Positions 8,736 to 18,044 of a stretch of DNA of 64,000 nt are shown one piece after another. The position numbers and the translations under genes were made by a program. Source of the stretch: a candidate division TM6 bacterium GW2011_GWF2_32_72 (GTDB lineage Bacteria; Babelota; Babeliae; Babelales; GWF2-32-72); contig LBON01000002.1 in the NCBI GenBank assembly GCA_000989525.1, forward strand, positions 186,977-250,976, in the 5' to 3' direction. Positions within the stretch are counted from its first letter, which is position 1; each line of letters starts with the position of its first letter. The notes beneath the pieces are model-generated. The model saw nothing but the letters and a program-made list of their open reading frames with translations. It was not told where the DNA came from and ran no database searches.

Positions 8736-10401
8736 TAGTTGTCACACCTTCTTCAATTCTTCGAAGACCATCTTCAATTAAAAGCTTCATACCATCTTTC
8801 ATTGCCTGTTTACGAAGTATCGCGGTATCAGATCTTTCAACTGTCAATCGTGCAATTTCACCAGTCATTTCCATAACTTCAAATATTGCAAGTCGACCCT
8901 TATAGCCAGCACCAGAACAATTTTCACAACCTTCAGGTTTAGGCTCAAAAAATTTAATACTCTTTGCTCGCTCAGGCGAAATACCTAGTCTATGAATTAA
9001 TTCTGCTGTTGGATGATATTCCTGTTTGCATTTTGGGCAAAGAACTCGAACCAACCGTTGGGCCAAAACACAAATTAAAGATGAGGATATTAAAAATGGC
9101 TCAATACCCATATCTATTAAACGAGTTATTGCCGCAGGCGCGTTATTTGTATGCAATGTACTCAAAACTAAGTGACCCGTTAAAGATGCCTGAATAGCAA
9201 TTTGAGCTGTTTCATGATCACGTGTTTCACCGATCATGACAATATCAGGATCTTGACGCAAAATAGAACGCAAAGCAGCCGCAAAAGTTAAACCTATTTT
9301 ATCTTTAACTTGTACTTGGCTTATGCCTTTCATTTGATATTCAATAGGATCTTCTACTGTAATAATATTTCTTTTGGGCGAATTTAACCTAGCAAGAACA
9401 GAATAAAGAGTAGACGTTTTACCAGAACCCGTTGGACCGGTAACCAATACAATTCCATTTGGTTGAGAAGTAGCTCTATCTACAACCGAATAATCTCTTT
9501 CAGTAAATCCTAAATCTTTTAAATCTCTAAATGTTTTTGTTTTATCAAGTAAACGCATCACAATTCTTTCACCATAAGCAACTGGCAAAACAGAAACACG
9601 AAGATCGATTGCCTTATCACCAACGCGAATTTGAATTCGTCCATCTTGTGGCAAACGTTTTTCCGCTATGTTTAAATTAGCCATAATTTTTAAACGGGAA
9701 GTAATTGCTGCTTGAGCTCTTTTTGGTGGCATAAAAACCTGGTGCATAACACCATCAATACGATATCGCACTCGAACATCTTTTTCTTCTGGTTCTATAT
9801 GAATATCAGAAGCATCTCTTTTAACGGCCTGAAATAAAATCGAATTAACCAATTTTACAATTGGAGCTTCAACACCCATGCCCATGATATCTTGTTCTTC
9901 AACACCAGAAAGTTCCAATGTTCCTGAAAGATCCTTTTCTTCTTCCAAATCTTCTATCATCTGCTTTGTGCCTTCAAGAGGATAGTAACGATTGATTGAA
10001 TCAATAATCACTGACCTTGTTGCAACAGCAACTTGCGCCCTGCCACCAAGCATTAAATTAAGTTCATCTACTGGTTGAAAATCTAAAGGATCTGAAGTCA
10101 AAATGTACAATTCTTCATCAATTACAACCGGAACAATTACATTGTCACGTAAAAATTTAAGCGGCACTAAAGCTAATTTTTCTGGGTCCGCCATTTTTTC
10201 TGTAACAGATTCAACATAATTGAGTGAAAGCATTTGTGAATATGCTTTTGCCAAATTTTCTTGAGTTAAAAATTGTTTTTCTAAAAGACAGCTGGTTACA
10301 GATTTTCCACTACTGCCAATATCGACTAAACACTCTTGGATCTGAGCGGCTTTTACAGCCCCCATCTCTAATAAGATTTCTTCCAATTTTTTATTAAACA
10401 T
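8686..10401 (-). CDS. gspE: Type II secretion / type IV pilus assembly ATPase GspE/PilB
   Basis: 571 residues with the full secretion-ATPase layout: an N-terminal GspE_N (MshEN) domain (about 1-150), then the ATPase core. Visible are Walker A GPTGSGKT, an Asp-box region (V-E-D-P-I-E-Y), the Walker B-like I-L-R-Q-D-P-D, the His box around S-T-L-H-T-N, and a C-P-x-C...C-x2-C zinc element. It powers pseudopilus or pilus extension from the cytoplasmic face of the inner membrane. It heads an operon with a pseudopilin, a TamB-like protein and a PLD-like protein. The secretin and platform protein are not in this window. Confidence 0.95.
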   Translation of the reverse strand: MFNKKLEEILLEMGAVKAAQIQECLVDIGSSGKSVTSCLLEKQFLTQENLAKAYSQMLSLNYVESVTEKMADPEKLALVPLKFLRDNVIVPVVIDEELYILTSDPLDFQPVDELNLMLGGRAQVAVATRSVIIDSINRYYPLEGTKQMIEDLEEEKDLSGTLELSGVEEQDIMGMGVEAPIVKLVNSILFQAVKRDASDIHIEPEEKDVRVRYRIDGVMHQVFMPPKRAQAAITSRLKIMANLNIAEKRLPQDGRIQIRVGDKAIDLRVSVLPVAYGERIVMRLLDKTKTFRDLKDLGFTERDYSVVDRATSQPNGIVLVTGPTGSGKTSTLYSVLARLNSPKRNIITVEDPIEYQMKGISQVQVKDKIGLTFAAALRSILRQDPDIVMIGETRDHETAQIAIQASLTGHLVLSTLHTNNAPAAITRLIDMGIEPFLISSSLICVLAQRLVRVLCPKCKQEYHPTAELIHRLGISPERAKSIKFFEPKPEGCENCSGAGYKGRLAIFEVMEMTGEIARLTVERSDTAILRKQAMKDGMKLLIEDGLRRIEEGVTTIDEVLAVAVAQEGVEE

Positions 10402-10578
10402 AGATAAACTCCGGCAAAAACTTAATTTTTAAATTTATTCATTTTTAATTAATTTTATTTGTAGTATCACACTATTATCACAAATCACAAAGCTTTGGCA
10501 ATTCACTTCCGTCAAAATACAGTGTATTATTGTAATTTAAACAATTACCACACATTTAAACCAATAGGAATTAATGTA

Positions 10579-11397
10579 ATGAAAGTTAGATCAAATAGTT
10601 TATTTTTATGTCTAGCCATCGGTTTAATTGCACTTCCAGCCTGCCAAGGCAAAAAAAACACAAAAACAAAAAAAGAAAAAAAAGTTAACTTGGCCTACAA
10701 AGAATGGTCCAAAATGAACTTTGATGAACTAAATCAACTAAAAAATGAATACGTTGACTCAAAAAGATATGACTTAGCAATTAAATGTCTTGAAAGACTA
10801 GAAAAATTAGAAGATATTAGCAGAGAAAATTTACAAAAAGTTCGATTAGAAATGGCCGATATTTGCTTTGAAAATGGCCAACTTCCAAAATCCGCCGAAT
10901 ATTATAAAAAATACGCCGATTTTTATCCTGGTAGCAAAAATTCTGAATATGCAACATACAAAGCTATTCTATGTAAATTCTATTCAACGTTAAGCGCAGA
11001 CAGAGATCAAAAACAAACAGAAGAAGCCTTAGAACTTGCCGACAAATTTTTAGAAAGATCTTCAATTTATAAAGAACATGCTGACGAAGTGCGAAAAATT
11101 AAACAACAATGTCAAAACAAACTATTCGAACGGGATGAAAACATTTTTAATTTCTATTTAAATAGAGGCAGCAATAAAGCGGCAATCGTTAGACTTGAAA
11201 ACATAAAAAAAACATTCACAAATAACAACATGAATATGGAACCCAAAATTTTAGCTCTTGAATGTCAACTTGCCCAAAAATTAAACAACACAAAATTATT
11301 TGAAGAAAAAACCAAATTACTTGCAGATAAGTACCCAGACCATGCTATTAAAATTGCTCAAACGGCTCCGAAAAAAAAGAAATACCGACACTTCTAA
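10579..11397 (+). CDS. bamD: Outer-membrane assembly lipoprotein BamD-like (TPR)
   Basis: About 272 residues from the ATG at 10579, which gives a clean lipoprotein signal ending L-P-A-C (Cys22); upstream in-frame ATGs would spoil it. A lysine-rich linker is followed by TPR-like helical pairs (YDLAIKCLERLE, SAEYYKKYADFYPGS). Y-P-G-S between helices is characteristic of BamD/YfiO, the scaffold lipoprotein that recruits substrates to BamA. The last ~100 residues are more divergent and end in a basic tail. It overlaps yraN. Confidence 0.75.
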   Translation: MKVRSNSLFLCLAIGLIALPACQGKKNTKTKKEKKVNLAYKEWSKMNFDELNQLKNEYVDSKRYDLAIKCLERLEKLEDISRENLQKVRLEMADICFENGQLPKSAEYYKKYADFYPGSKNSEYATYKAILCKFYSTLSADRDQKQTEEALELADKFLERSSIYKEHADEVRKIKQQCQNKLFERDENIFNFYLNRGSNKAAIVRLENIKKTFTNNNMNMEPKILALECQLAQKLNNTKLFEEKTKLLADKYPDHAIKIAQTAPKKKKYRHF

Positions 11398-11788
11398 GGA
11401 ACCTGAAACTAAATCTCTTGGCAATAAAGGCGAAGCAGAAACAGCCACATGGCTTCAGAAGCAAGGCTTTAAAGTTATCGAACAAAACTACAGAAAACGT
11501 TTTGGAGAAATTGATATCATTGCTACAAAAAAAGATCTTATTGTATTTGTAGAAGTAAAGGCACGGAAAAATAGTTTTTTTAGCATGTCCTTATTAGTTA
11601 CCCCCTCAAAACAAAAAAAAATTATCAAGACGGCAAAAGATTTTTTAAGCAAACATGATTTTCAAAATAAATCAATTCGTTTTGACATAGCTCTTCTTGA
11701 TTACTCTGCATCCAAATCAGAACAAATAAAATATATATCAAACGCATTTTGCGGATCGGAACTTTCCAGCTCAGGACAAAATTTATGA
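11342..11788 (+). CDS. yraN: YraN / UPF0102 family endonuclease-like protein
   Basis: About 148 residues. The core N-K-G-E-x-x-A...Y-R-K-R-F-G-E-I-D-I-I-A...F-V-E-V-K-A-R carries the acidic and lysine residues of the restriction-endonuclease-like fold (G-E-I-D, E-V-K). UPF0102 has no established function; it often neighbours rnhB or envelope genes. The frame overlaps the end of bamD; an ATG at 11300 is also possible and would lengthen the overlap. The stop overlaps the cdsA start as ATGA, so the three genes are probably translated together. Confidence 0.85.
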   Translation: MLLKLLKRLRKKRNTDTSKEPETKSLGNKGEAETATWLQKQGFKVIEQNYRKRFGEIDIIATKKDLIVFVEVKARKNSFFSMSLLVTPSKQKKIIKTAKDFLSKHDFQNKSIRFDIALLDYSASKSEQIKYISNAFCGSELSSSGQNL

Positions 11789-12438
11789 ACAAATTTTTAA
11801 AAAGAACAATCACAGGCACAATTTTAGCCTTAACCTTATGGTATATATTTTTTTGCGCACCTATTATTTACCTTTCCATAACATTTCTAGCAATCTTACT
11901 TTGGATTTTAACCCAAGAATGGGCAAATCTATTTAAGCCAAGCACTTTTTTATTCTGGATTCTCACACCTATTTACCCAATTCTTCCTTTCATATTTCTT
12001 ATTTTATTGAATCAAAACCCATCATCACGATTCTTAATCTTTATAATGTTTTTAATTGTAGCCAGCTTTGATACTGGCGGATATTTAGTGGGTAAAACAA
12101 TAGGCAAATATAAAATAATCCCAAAAATCAGCCCCAAAAAAACATGGGAAGGATTCTTTGGCGGATGCATTCTAGCGCTAATCAGCATCCTTACGTACAG
12201 ATTCTTAATGAATAGAACCGAAAACTTAATTTTAATTATCATTATAACACTTATCACCTGTCTTATTTCATTCGCTGGTGATGCCTTTGAATCGTGGCTT
12301 AAACGCCTTTCCAAAATAAAAGATTCTAGCTACATTCTTCCTGGGCATGGTGGATTTATGGATAGACTTGATGGAGCCATGTTTGCAGCTGTTTTTTTCT
12401 ATATTTTTCAAGGCTTTTTAATAACAGTTTTTAGATAA
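11785..12438 (+). CDS. cdsA: Phosphatidate cytidylyltransferase
   Basis: About 217 residues from the ATG at 11785, which overlaps the yraN stop as ATGA. It has several hydrophobic helices, then the CDP-alcohol synthase signature near the C-terminus: K-R...K-D-S-S, P-G-H-G-G-x-M-D-R-L-D-G. The central P-K-I-S-P-K-K-T-W-E-G motif is also diagnostic. It makes CDP-diacylglycerol from phosphatidic acid and CTP, the precursor of all phospholipids. It is slightly shorter than typical CdsA (260-280 residues), with fewer N-terminal helices. Confidence 0.93.
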   Translation: MNKFLKRTITGTILALTLWYIFFCAPIIYLSITFLAILLWILTQEWANLFKPSTFLFWILTPIYPILPFIFLILLNQNPSSRFLIFIMFLIVASFDTGGYLVGKTIGKYKIIPKISPKKTWEGFFGGCILALISILTYRFLMNRTENLILIIIITLITCLISFAGDAFESWLKRLSKIKDSSYILPGHGGFMDRLDGAMFAAVFFYIFQGFLITVFR

Positions 12439-12505
12439 AAAGCCCATCTATCTTACTCATTTTGCGATCAATTCAATCTTTTTTTTAAATATTCGATTCT
12501 TTTTC

Positions 12506-12532
12506 TTGACAAAATGGCGCAGGAACTATACT
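12506..12532 (+). promoter_or_regulatory. Promoter for the tRNA pair
   Basis: TTGACA (12506-12511) and TATACT (12527-12532) are separated by 15 bases, a near-consensus sigma-70 pair with a short spacer. It lies about 50 bases before tRNA-Lys. Confidence 0.55.
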
Positions 12533-12581
12533 TTTTATATGTCTTTTTTAGACAATTCATTGACATCAAAAAATTAAATGG

Positions 12582-12657
12582 GAGCCGTTAGCTCAGTCGG
12601 TAGAGCAACAGCCTTTTAAGCTGTGGGTCGCTGGTTCGAATCCAGCACGGCTCACCA
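12582..12657 (+). tRNA. tRNA-Lys (UUU)
   Basis: The acceptor GAGCCGT pairs with ACGGCTC. A D-arm GCTC...GAGC, an anticodon stem ACAGC/GCTGT with loop CTTTTAA (anticodon TTT), and a T-arm with GGTTCGAATCC are all present. Discriminator A is followed by an encoded CCA. Confidence 0.97.
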
Positions 12658-12663
12658 TTTTTT

Positions 12664-12741
12664 GTCCCCATCGTCTAGCCTGGTCTAGGACATCGCCCTT
12701 TCACGGCGGAAACGGGGGTTCAAATCCCCCTGGGGACGCCA
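12664..12741 (+). tRNA. tRNA-Glu (UUC)
   Basis: The acceptor GTCCCCA pairs with TGGGGAC. The anticodon stem TCGCC/GGCGG holds the loop CTTTCAC (anticodon TTC), and the T-arm contains GGTTCAAATCC. Discriminator G and CCA are encoded. It lies 6 bases after tRNA-Lys, so the two are co-transcribed. Confidence 0.97.
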
Positions 12742-12778
12742 TATTTTATTAGAATATATGGTTCAATCCAGAAATTTT

Positions 12779-12814
12779 AAAAGCCGAGTTAAAAAACTCG
12801 GCTTTTATTTTTTT
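12779..12814 (+). terminator. Terminator of the tRNA operon
   Basis: AAAAGCCGAGTT pairs with AACTCGGCTTTT around an AAAA loop and is followed by a T-rich tract. Confidence 0.9.
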
Positions 12815-12909
12815 AAATTTCAAATATTTCAAAGATTCTTGTAAGTTAAAAAGCAAATCAAATAGACTGCAGCTAACGTTGAAATACTCTTAAAAAAGGA
12901 GATACTTTT

Positions 12910-13995
12910 ATGAAAAATTTTTCATATTTTTTAATTTATTTAATCTTAATAATCCAAAACCAATTTTCTCTTTCCAGTGACAATTCAATTCAAAAAATGG
13001 TCATACAAGTGCCTATTGCAAGCATATTCACCGAACCAACAGAGATTTTAGATTTAAACAAGCCATATTTTTTAGATGATGACCTATCAACCCATAATAC
13101 CCAAGTTATTTATGGAGACTATGTTTTAGAAAAAATATCAGAAAATGGATGGTCAAAAATAATCGCAATTCAACAACCAAATTATAATAGAAGAACAAAA
13201 GAATGGAACTACTGTGAAGGATGGATTGAATCAAAAAACCTAAAAAATATAAATGAATTTTCATCTAAAAATCTTATAATTTCAAGTTTATGGGCAAATA
13301 TTTATAGTGAACCCAACAATCTAAAAGATCCTATGTTTAAATTACCAATTGCTTCATATTTAGATGGTAAACAAATAAATAAAAACTGGTGGTCTGTTAG
13401 TCTTCTTAATAACACACAAGGCTATATTAAATCTTGTGATGTTCGTGAATTAAACAAAACAAAAGAAAAAAGTATTCCACAATTGCGTCAAGATATAGCA
13501 GAGACTGCCGAATTATTTTTAAATCAACCCTATGTCTGGGGAGGCACAAGCGCCTTTGATACAGATGAAAAAAAAATAATCACGGGTGTTGATTGTGCAG
13601 GACTTGTTGGACTAACATATAAAAGCTTTGGCATCAAGATACCTCGTGACTCCCATCCTCAATATGCAAAAGCCAAACCTATATTACATGGAAAAGATTT
13701 GCAACCAGGCGATTTAGCCTTCTTAAAACAAGAAAAACATAACTACGAACGAGTCAGCCATGTTATGATTTACATTGGTGACCAAATGTTCATCGAATCT
13801 ACAGGTAAAAAAGGCGTATACGGCACGCAAAAAGTGTCCGCTAAAAATCGATTCGGAAAAGAGCTTTCTGAAATTTATAATGAAGACATAGCAGAAGATA
13901 AAGAAGCAAATCAAAGATTCAAACTGTGCTTTGGAAGTTTTTTAAATAACCCTGAAGATATTGCGCAAATGATGGATCAAACAATAAAAATATAA
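12910..13995 (+). CDS. Secreted NlpC/P60 peptidoglycan endopeptidase with SH3-like domains
   Basis: 361 residues. A signal peptide (1-22) is followed by two SH3b-like segments (about 30-115 and 120-180; G-W-I-E-S and G-Y-I-K-S are typical closing strands), then an NlpC/P60 domain (about 195-300). Y-V-W-G-G leads to the nucleophile in V-D-C-A-G-L (Cys229); the His lies in V-S-H-V-M-I-Y-I-G (His284). The layout resembles gamma-D-glutamyl-diamino acid endopeptidases of the YkfC type, which cut stem peptides in wall turnover or recycling. An AAAGGAG site precedes ATG. A weak promoter (TTGTAA, 18 bases, TAGACT; 12839-12868) lies upstream. Confidence 0.9.
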   Translation: MKNFSYFLIYLILIIQNQFSLSSDNSIQKMVIQVPIASIFTEPTEILDLNKPYFLDDDLSTHNTQVIYGDYVLEKISENGWSKIIAIQQPNYNRRTKEWNYCEGWIESKNLKNINEFSSKNLIISSLWANIYSEPNNLKDPMFKLPIASYLDGKQINKNWWSVSLLNNTQGYIKSCDVRELNKTKEKSIPQLRQDIAETAELFLNQPYVWGGTSAFDTDEKKIITGVDCAGLVGLTYKSFGIKIPRDSHPQYAKAKPILHGKDLQPGDLAFLKQEKHNYERVSHVMIYIGDQMFIESTGKKGVYGTQKVSAKNRFGKELSEIYNEDIAEDKEANQRFKLCFGSFLNNPEDIAQMMDQTIKI

Positions 13996-14004
13996 AGTAA
14001 TCAA

Positions 14005-14041
14005 AGGGCCTCTGGAATAAATCCAAGAGGCCCTAATTTTT
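14005..14041. terminator. Terminator after the NlpC/P60 gene
   Basis: AGGGCCTCTGGA pairs imperfectly with ATCCAAGAGGCCCT, with a GGGCCTC/GAGGCCC core, followed by a T-run. It separates the peptidase gene from the convergent secreted protein. Confidence 0.85.
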
Positions 14042-14059
14042 TAATAATCATTATTACAA

Positions 14060-14968
14060 TTACAAATCACCATCAAGATATTGGAATGATTGACAACTAC
14101 AAAAAACAGCATCATCATTACCAGACGTTTCTATCTCTTCAGTTATATTTGTACAACTTTTTACCGCTCTCCAACTATTTTTATTATCTGTTTGCGTAAA
14201 ATTATAAGTTTGCATAGCCCTTGTTTTTTTTCCCGCCGAATTATCAGTTTGAACAGCCATTTTTTTTATTTTCACATTATCAGTTTGAACAGCAACACTT
14301 CTAGTTTCAATTCGAGGAACTTCAACAGTTGCAAAATTTTGCGGTGCCGGAATACATTTTATAATTTCAATTATAGGCAAAGTTAAATTTTCTCTAGTCT
14401 CAAATATTTTTTCTGATTCTAAATTTTCCATAGAATTTTTTGCCAAATCATAAAGATTATTCGGAATAAAATTTAAAACACTTTGTAAATAATTAAAAGC
14501 CTGATGTCTATTCGGCTCAGCTACACACATGCATACTTTTTGTTTTAAACAATCAACACCAATCAGCAAACAAATTAATGGAAAAGGTGTCCAATCTTTA
14601 TTATGTAAAACTTCTACAGGATGACACCCTTTGTTATTCCATGCAGAATAATAATTTTGAATAAAACAAAACAATTCAAAAAGAGTTCTTTCTTCCGGAT
14701 TAATATTAACCCAATCACCAGGTCTATCTTTTATATAAGTATCAAAATGCTTATTACTAAGCATTTTTTTATATAAATTACAATTTTCTAAGTCACTTTT
14801 TGATATTTTAATTTTTTCCAAATCTTGAAGAAAAATTGATATTACTAAACCATCTGGCTGATAAACGTTCAAAACATAATATTGATTATTTGATTTATCT
14901 TCACTTGCTTGAACGGCATAAAACATATTCAAAAACATCAACACAAAAACAAACATAAACTTGTTCAT
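14060..14968 (-). CDS. Unrecognised secreted protein with four Q-T motifs
   Basis: 302 residues with a clear signal peptide (FMFVFVLMFLNMFYAVQAS) and a GAGGGG site before ATG. No known domain is recognised. Residues ~25-200 look globular with several Cys, including a C-M-C pair. Residues 224-262 contain four related short motifs: AVQTD (226), AVQTD (238), AMQTY (251) and FTQTD (257), in a Lys-rich, probably unstructured segment. The C-terminal 40 residues are polar with a C-S-C pair. The Q-T motifs resemble LC8 dynein light-chain binding sites, treated as a finding. It lies alone between two terminator-bounded genes. Confidence 0.7.
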   Translation of the reverse strand: MNKFMFVFVLMFLNMFYAVQASEDKSNNQYYVLNVYQPDGLVISIFLQDLEKIKISKSDLENCNLYKKMLSNKHFDTYIKDRPGDWVNINPEERTLFELFCFIQNYYSAWNNKGCHPVEVLHNKDWTPFPLICLLIGVDCLKQKVCMCVAEPNRHQAFNYLQSVLNFIPNNLYDLAKNSMENLESEKIFETRENLTLPIIEIIKCIPAPQNFATVEVPRIETRSVAVQTDNVKIKKMAVQTDNSAGKKTRAMQTYNFTQTDNKNSWRAVKSCTNITEEIETSGNDDAVFCSCQSFQYLDGDL

Positions 14969-15102
14969 AAAGAACCCCTCTAAAAAAACCTTAAAATGTC
15001 GTTGTTATTAAATCACAGAATAAAAAAAAGTCAAAAAAAACAATTACACATCTATCTTTTTAATTAAAATATAAACAACACCAACAAGATTTTATAATTT
15101 AT

Positions 15103-16083
15103 TTACACGGACAACAAGCACGTATCAACGCATTCATCCAATATTTTTTCAGACCAATAAACTATATCTTCACACAGACCAAAAGTAGTTTCTTCAAACA
15201 AACCAAACCCATCTTTAGGCGCCAACAAGCTCTGCAATTTTTTATAAATCAAAAACAACAATTGTTTAGCTGCCTGAACATCACCCATTTTTACTTGATT
15301 AACAGTATTTTCAACATGTTCATCAGTTAGGCCTCCAATAATGTTATACAAAAATTCAAATAAATTCAGACAACAATAACAGCAATTATTTTCTATTTCT
15401 GCATCTGACAAATTCTTTTGTTCAAAACAAGCCAAACCTAAAAATAAACAGCAACCATAACCAAAACGAGCAGAACCACACTTCTTCATAAAAGCCAAAA
15501 TAAGACAGCGCATAAAAGTTTGCTCTGAGATCCCGTTTGCCATACCAAGTAATTTAAAATGTATAAATTTTTCATCCAATTTAAGGTTTGTTAAAGTACC
15601 CTCAATAAGCTCTCGCCCATGCATAAGATCTTCATCATACCATTCCGAATTCATTAAAAGCTCCCAGGAGAGATAAATTGCTTTTTTTATCATGTTTATA
15701 AAACACTTTTGATCGCTCATTTCATTCACAAAGATTTCCTGATTTTCACAATCAAATTTTAATTTTTTAAAAAATGCTCGTTTATCTAGAATAGCATTTT
15801 TACCCCATGTCTTTTTTAAGGTATCTGAAAAAAGAGAACAGCTACTATCAATAAGCTTCCAATATTTTTTCAACAGAGAATAATCCTCAGGAAGCAATAA
15901 TTCACGATATTTTTTAAAATTTTCATATATTTTCCAGTCCTCTTGGGGTGTAGTCAAAAAAAAACACATAGCATTAATTTTTTGTTTTTTAGCTTCTGCT
16001 GAAGAAAAACCCATTTGATACATGCAAATACAAAATAAAAAAAGCCACGTTCTCAAAATCAGCATATTGGACAAATTGGACAA
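15103..16083 (-). CDS. Unrecognised secreted helical protein
   Basis: 326 residues. A hydrophobic N-terminus (TWLFLFCICMYQMGFSSAEA) is a probable signal peptide. The rest is mostly helical and Cys-rich, including a C-C-Y-C-C cluster, with no family recognised. The TTG at 16083 is preferred because AAAGG lies 7 bases before it; the ATG six codons later (16065) has no such site. The two TTGTCCAAT copies there are a small tandem duplication at the start. Divergent from the small membrane protein gene. Confidence 0.65.
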   Translation of the reverse strand: MSNLSNMLILRTWLFLFCICMYQMGFSSAEAKKQKINAMCFFLTTPQEDWKIYENFKKYRELLLPEDYSLLKKYWKLIDSSCSLFSDTLKKTWGKNAILDKRAFFKKLKFDCENQEIFVNEMSDQKCFINMIKKAIYLSWELLMNSEWYDEDLMHGRELIEGTLTNLKLDEKFIHFKLLGMANGISEQTFMRCLILAFMKKCGSARFGYGCCLFLGLACFEQKNLSDAEIENNCCYCCLNLFEFLYNIIGGLTDEHVENTVNQVKMGDVQAAKQLLFLIYKKLQSLLAPKDGFGLFEETTFGLCEDIVYWSEKILDECVDTCLLSV

Positions 16084-16137
16084 AATTATACCTTTACTTT
16101 ATAATTTAACTAATATTTAACATTGAAAGGATACTTT

Positions 16138-16341
16138 ATGTTATCAAAAAATGAATTCTTAGGATACTTCTATATTATTTTAGGTTCTTTTTTAGCTTTA
16201 ACTTTAGCTGCAAATTTACTTATTAAAATTTTAATTTTAATAATAGCATTCACATTTATCTACAAAGGAATATCTAAATTAAACCCTGCCGGTATGACCG
16301 TTTTTGCATACCGTACATATTCAAAATTCACAAGAAAATAA
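16138..16341 (+). CDS. Small membrane protein, two predicted helices
   Basis: 67 residues from the ATG at 16138, with AAAGGA 7 bases upstream. Hydrophobic stretches at about 8-25 and 28-42 could form a helical hairpin; the C-terminus is basic (YRTYSKFTRK). No family recognised. It precedes a larger membrane protein by 29 bases and is probably co-transcribed with it. Confidence 0.6.
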   Translation: MLSKNEFLGYFYIILGSFLALTLAANLLIKILILIIAFTFIYKGISKLNPAGMTVFAYRTYSKFTRK

Positions 16342-16370
16342 AAAATACCCTTCTTAAATAAGGAACCGCA

Positions 16371-17210
16371 ATGAATACATCTTTTTCTATTGAAAACACA
16401 CTAAAACAAACCCTCCAAACATTTAAACAAAATATTGGTTTAATGCTTTACATGGGCATCGTTTACACAGGCTACCTATGTACCATTAGCTTCTTCAGCA
16501 TAATTCTAAAACCAATACCAACAAACATTGGAGACATTATTTTGACTGAGGTAATTTCTCAATTGATTAATAGTATAATAACCTCTGTTATTTATATCGG
16601 GATATTCAAAATCTGTTTAAATTTATTTCGCAAACAACCAATAAAAATATCTGACCTATTTTCTCAAATTAAAAAACTTGGAAACTTTTTTGTTGCAAAC
16701 ATTTTGTGCGCTCTAATCGTTATTCCAGGCCTTATATTATTTATAGTTCCTGGATTAATCATTTTAACAACCTTTATATTTTTTATACCAACAATAATTG
16801 ACAAAAACTACAACCCAATAAAGGCTTTAGACTTTTCAAAAAAACTTTCTCAAGGCAATAAATCAAAGCTTTTCTTTTTATTAATCATAGTCTTTTTTGG
16901 CGTAGGTATATTCATGCTACCATTTTTTATCTTATACTTTTTAATATTAACAAAGCAGGGTGGCCTGACTGAAATAGCATTAATGGATCCAAAAATATCC
17001 GCACTTTACGCCCAGATTTTATACATACCCGGAATAGTTATAACCCCATTTGTTGCTCTACTTATAACAAAAACATATCTAATTCTTTTAGAAATCTGGG
17101 AACAAAAACAAAAATTGAATTTTCAACAAAACTCTAGCATTTCAAATCCCGAAGAAATCAAACAAGATTATTCAGTAGAAACACCTGAAGAAACAGAACA
17201 ATTTAAATAA
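16371..17210 (+). CDS. Multi-pass membrane protein, DUF975-like
   Basis: 279 residues with about six hydrophobic helices and a polar acidic tail (~245-279). The segment V-P-G-L-I-I-L...D-K-N-Y-N-P-I-K-A-L...S-K-K-L-S-Q-G resembles bacterial DUF975/YciC-like integral membrane proteins, where a P-G-I motif precedes a cytoplasmic loop ending in an S-x3-L-x-G-N-K element. Function is unknown. The next gene carries the same core, so the pair are probably paralogues. AAGGAA precedes ATG. Confidence 0.65.
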   Translation: MNTSFSIENTLKQTLQTFKQNIGLMLYMGIVYTGYLCTISFFSIILKPIPTNIGDIILTEVISQLINSIITSVIYIGIFKICLNLFRKQPIKISDLFSQIKKLGNFFVANILCALIVIPGLILFIVPGLIILTTFIFFIPTIIDKNYNPIKALDFSKKLSQGNKSKLFFLLIIVFFGVGIFMLPFFILYFLILTKQGGLTEIALMDPKISALYAQILYIPGIVITPFVALLITKTYLILLEIWEQKQKLNFQQNSSISNPEEIKQDYSVETPEETEQFK

Positions 17211-17322
17211 TTTTTTAAATTAATTTCAATTTTAAGGGCTGTACACATTCAACTATTGACTGTTAAAAAATTGCTATATAAAAATAAAGTTATTTGTTTA
17301 ATTTTTATCTGAAAGAAAAATA

Positions 17323-17973
17323 ATGGAAAAAACGTTAAATATATTCGACTCAATTGTATTTGGGTATAAAAAATTCTGGCAGTCAAAATGGGCATTAATA
17401 TCATTAGGTGCAATCCTCTACTTAATTAACAAACCTTCATTTGTTGTCGAAAGGCTTGCAGAAAACAATCCTCAAGTCACACTTCTGCCATTATTATCCT
17501 TAGCTGTTGATATATTAAGTTTGATAGTAATAAGCATGATAATGCCAGGCATAATACAAATTCTGCTCGAAGCCTATAATGATAAAATATCTATTCACGA
17601 AATAACTTTTTCTAAACTATTTTCAAAAATAAATTTAACCCCAAGATACGCTCTTGGTTTTGTTATTTACGGCCTAATTTGTCTTGGTGGTACAATTTTG
17701 GTAATTATTCCTGGCATAATATGGGGTATTAAATATTGCTTCTGGATCTTTATTTTGATTGATAAAAACCTTTCAGCTTGGGAATCAATTAAATTTAGCG
17801 GAAAAATAACCTACGGCTATAAAAAGAAACTCTTAATCTTACTACTTGCATCACCAATATTAGCCATCATAACTTTTTTAATAGGTTTTTTTCCTTGTCT
17901 CTTATTAATTTGCATACACCTTTACAAACAACTTCTTAGTTTCTATGAAGAAAAACATGGGATCACAAATTAA
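17323..17973 (+). CDS. Multi-pass membrane protein, DUF975-like paralogue
   Basis: 216 residues and four or five hydrophobic helices. I-I-P-G-I-I-W-G...D-K-N-L-S-A-W-E-S-I-K-F-S-G-K matches the core of the preceding protein (P-G-L-I...D-K-N-Y-N-P-I-K-A-L-D-F-S-K-K), supporting duplication. It lacks the acidic tail. It ends just before a GC-rich terminator shared with convergent mutL. Confidence 0.62.
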   Translation: MEKTLNIFDSIVFGYKKFWQSKWALISLGAILYLINKPSFVVERLAENNPQVTLLPLLSLAVDILSLIVISMIMPGIIQILLEAYNDKISIHEITFSKLFSKINLTPRYALGFVIYGLICLGGTILVIIPGIIWGIKYCFWIFILIDKNLSAWESIKFSGKITYGYKKKLLILLLASPILAIITFLIGFFPCLLLICIHLYKQLLSFYEEKHGITN

Positions 17974-17999
17974 ATCCACACAATAATTCGTATAAAAAA

Positions 18000-18028
18000 G
18001 GCGGCCCACAGATAGGGCCGCCCTTTTT
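18000..18028. terminator. Strong bidirectional terminator
   Basis: GGCGGCCC (18000-18007) pairs with GGGCCGCC (18015-18022) around ACAGATA, flanked by A and T runs. It ends the membrane-protein gene and mutL. Confidence 0.9.
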
Positions 18029-18044
18029 GTTAATTAACTAAAAA

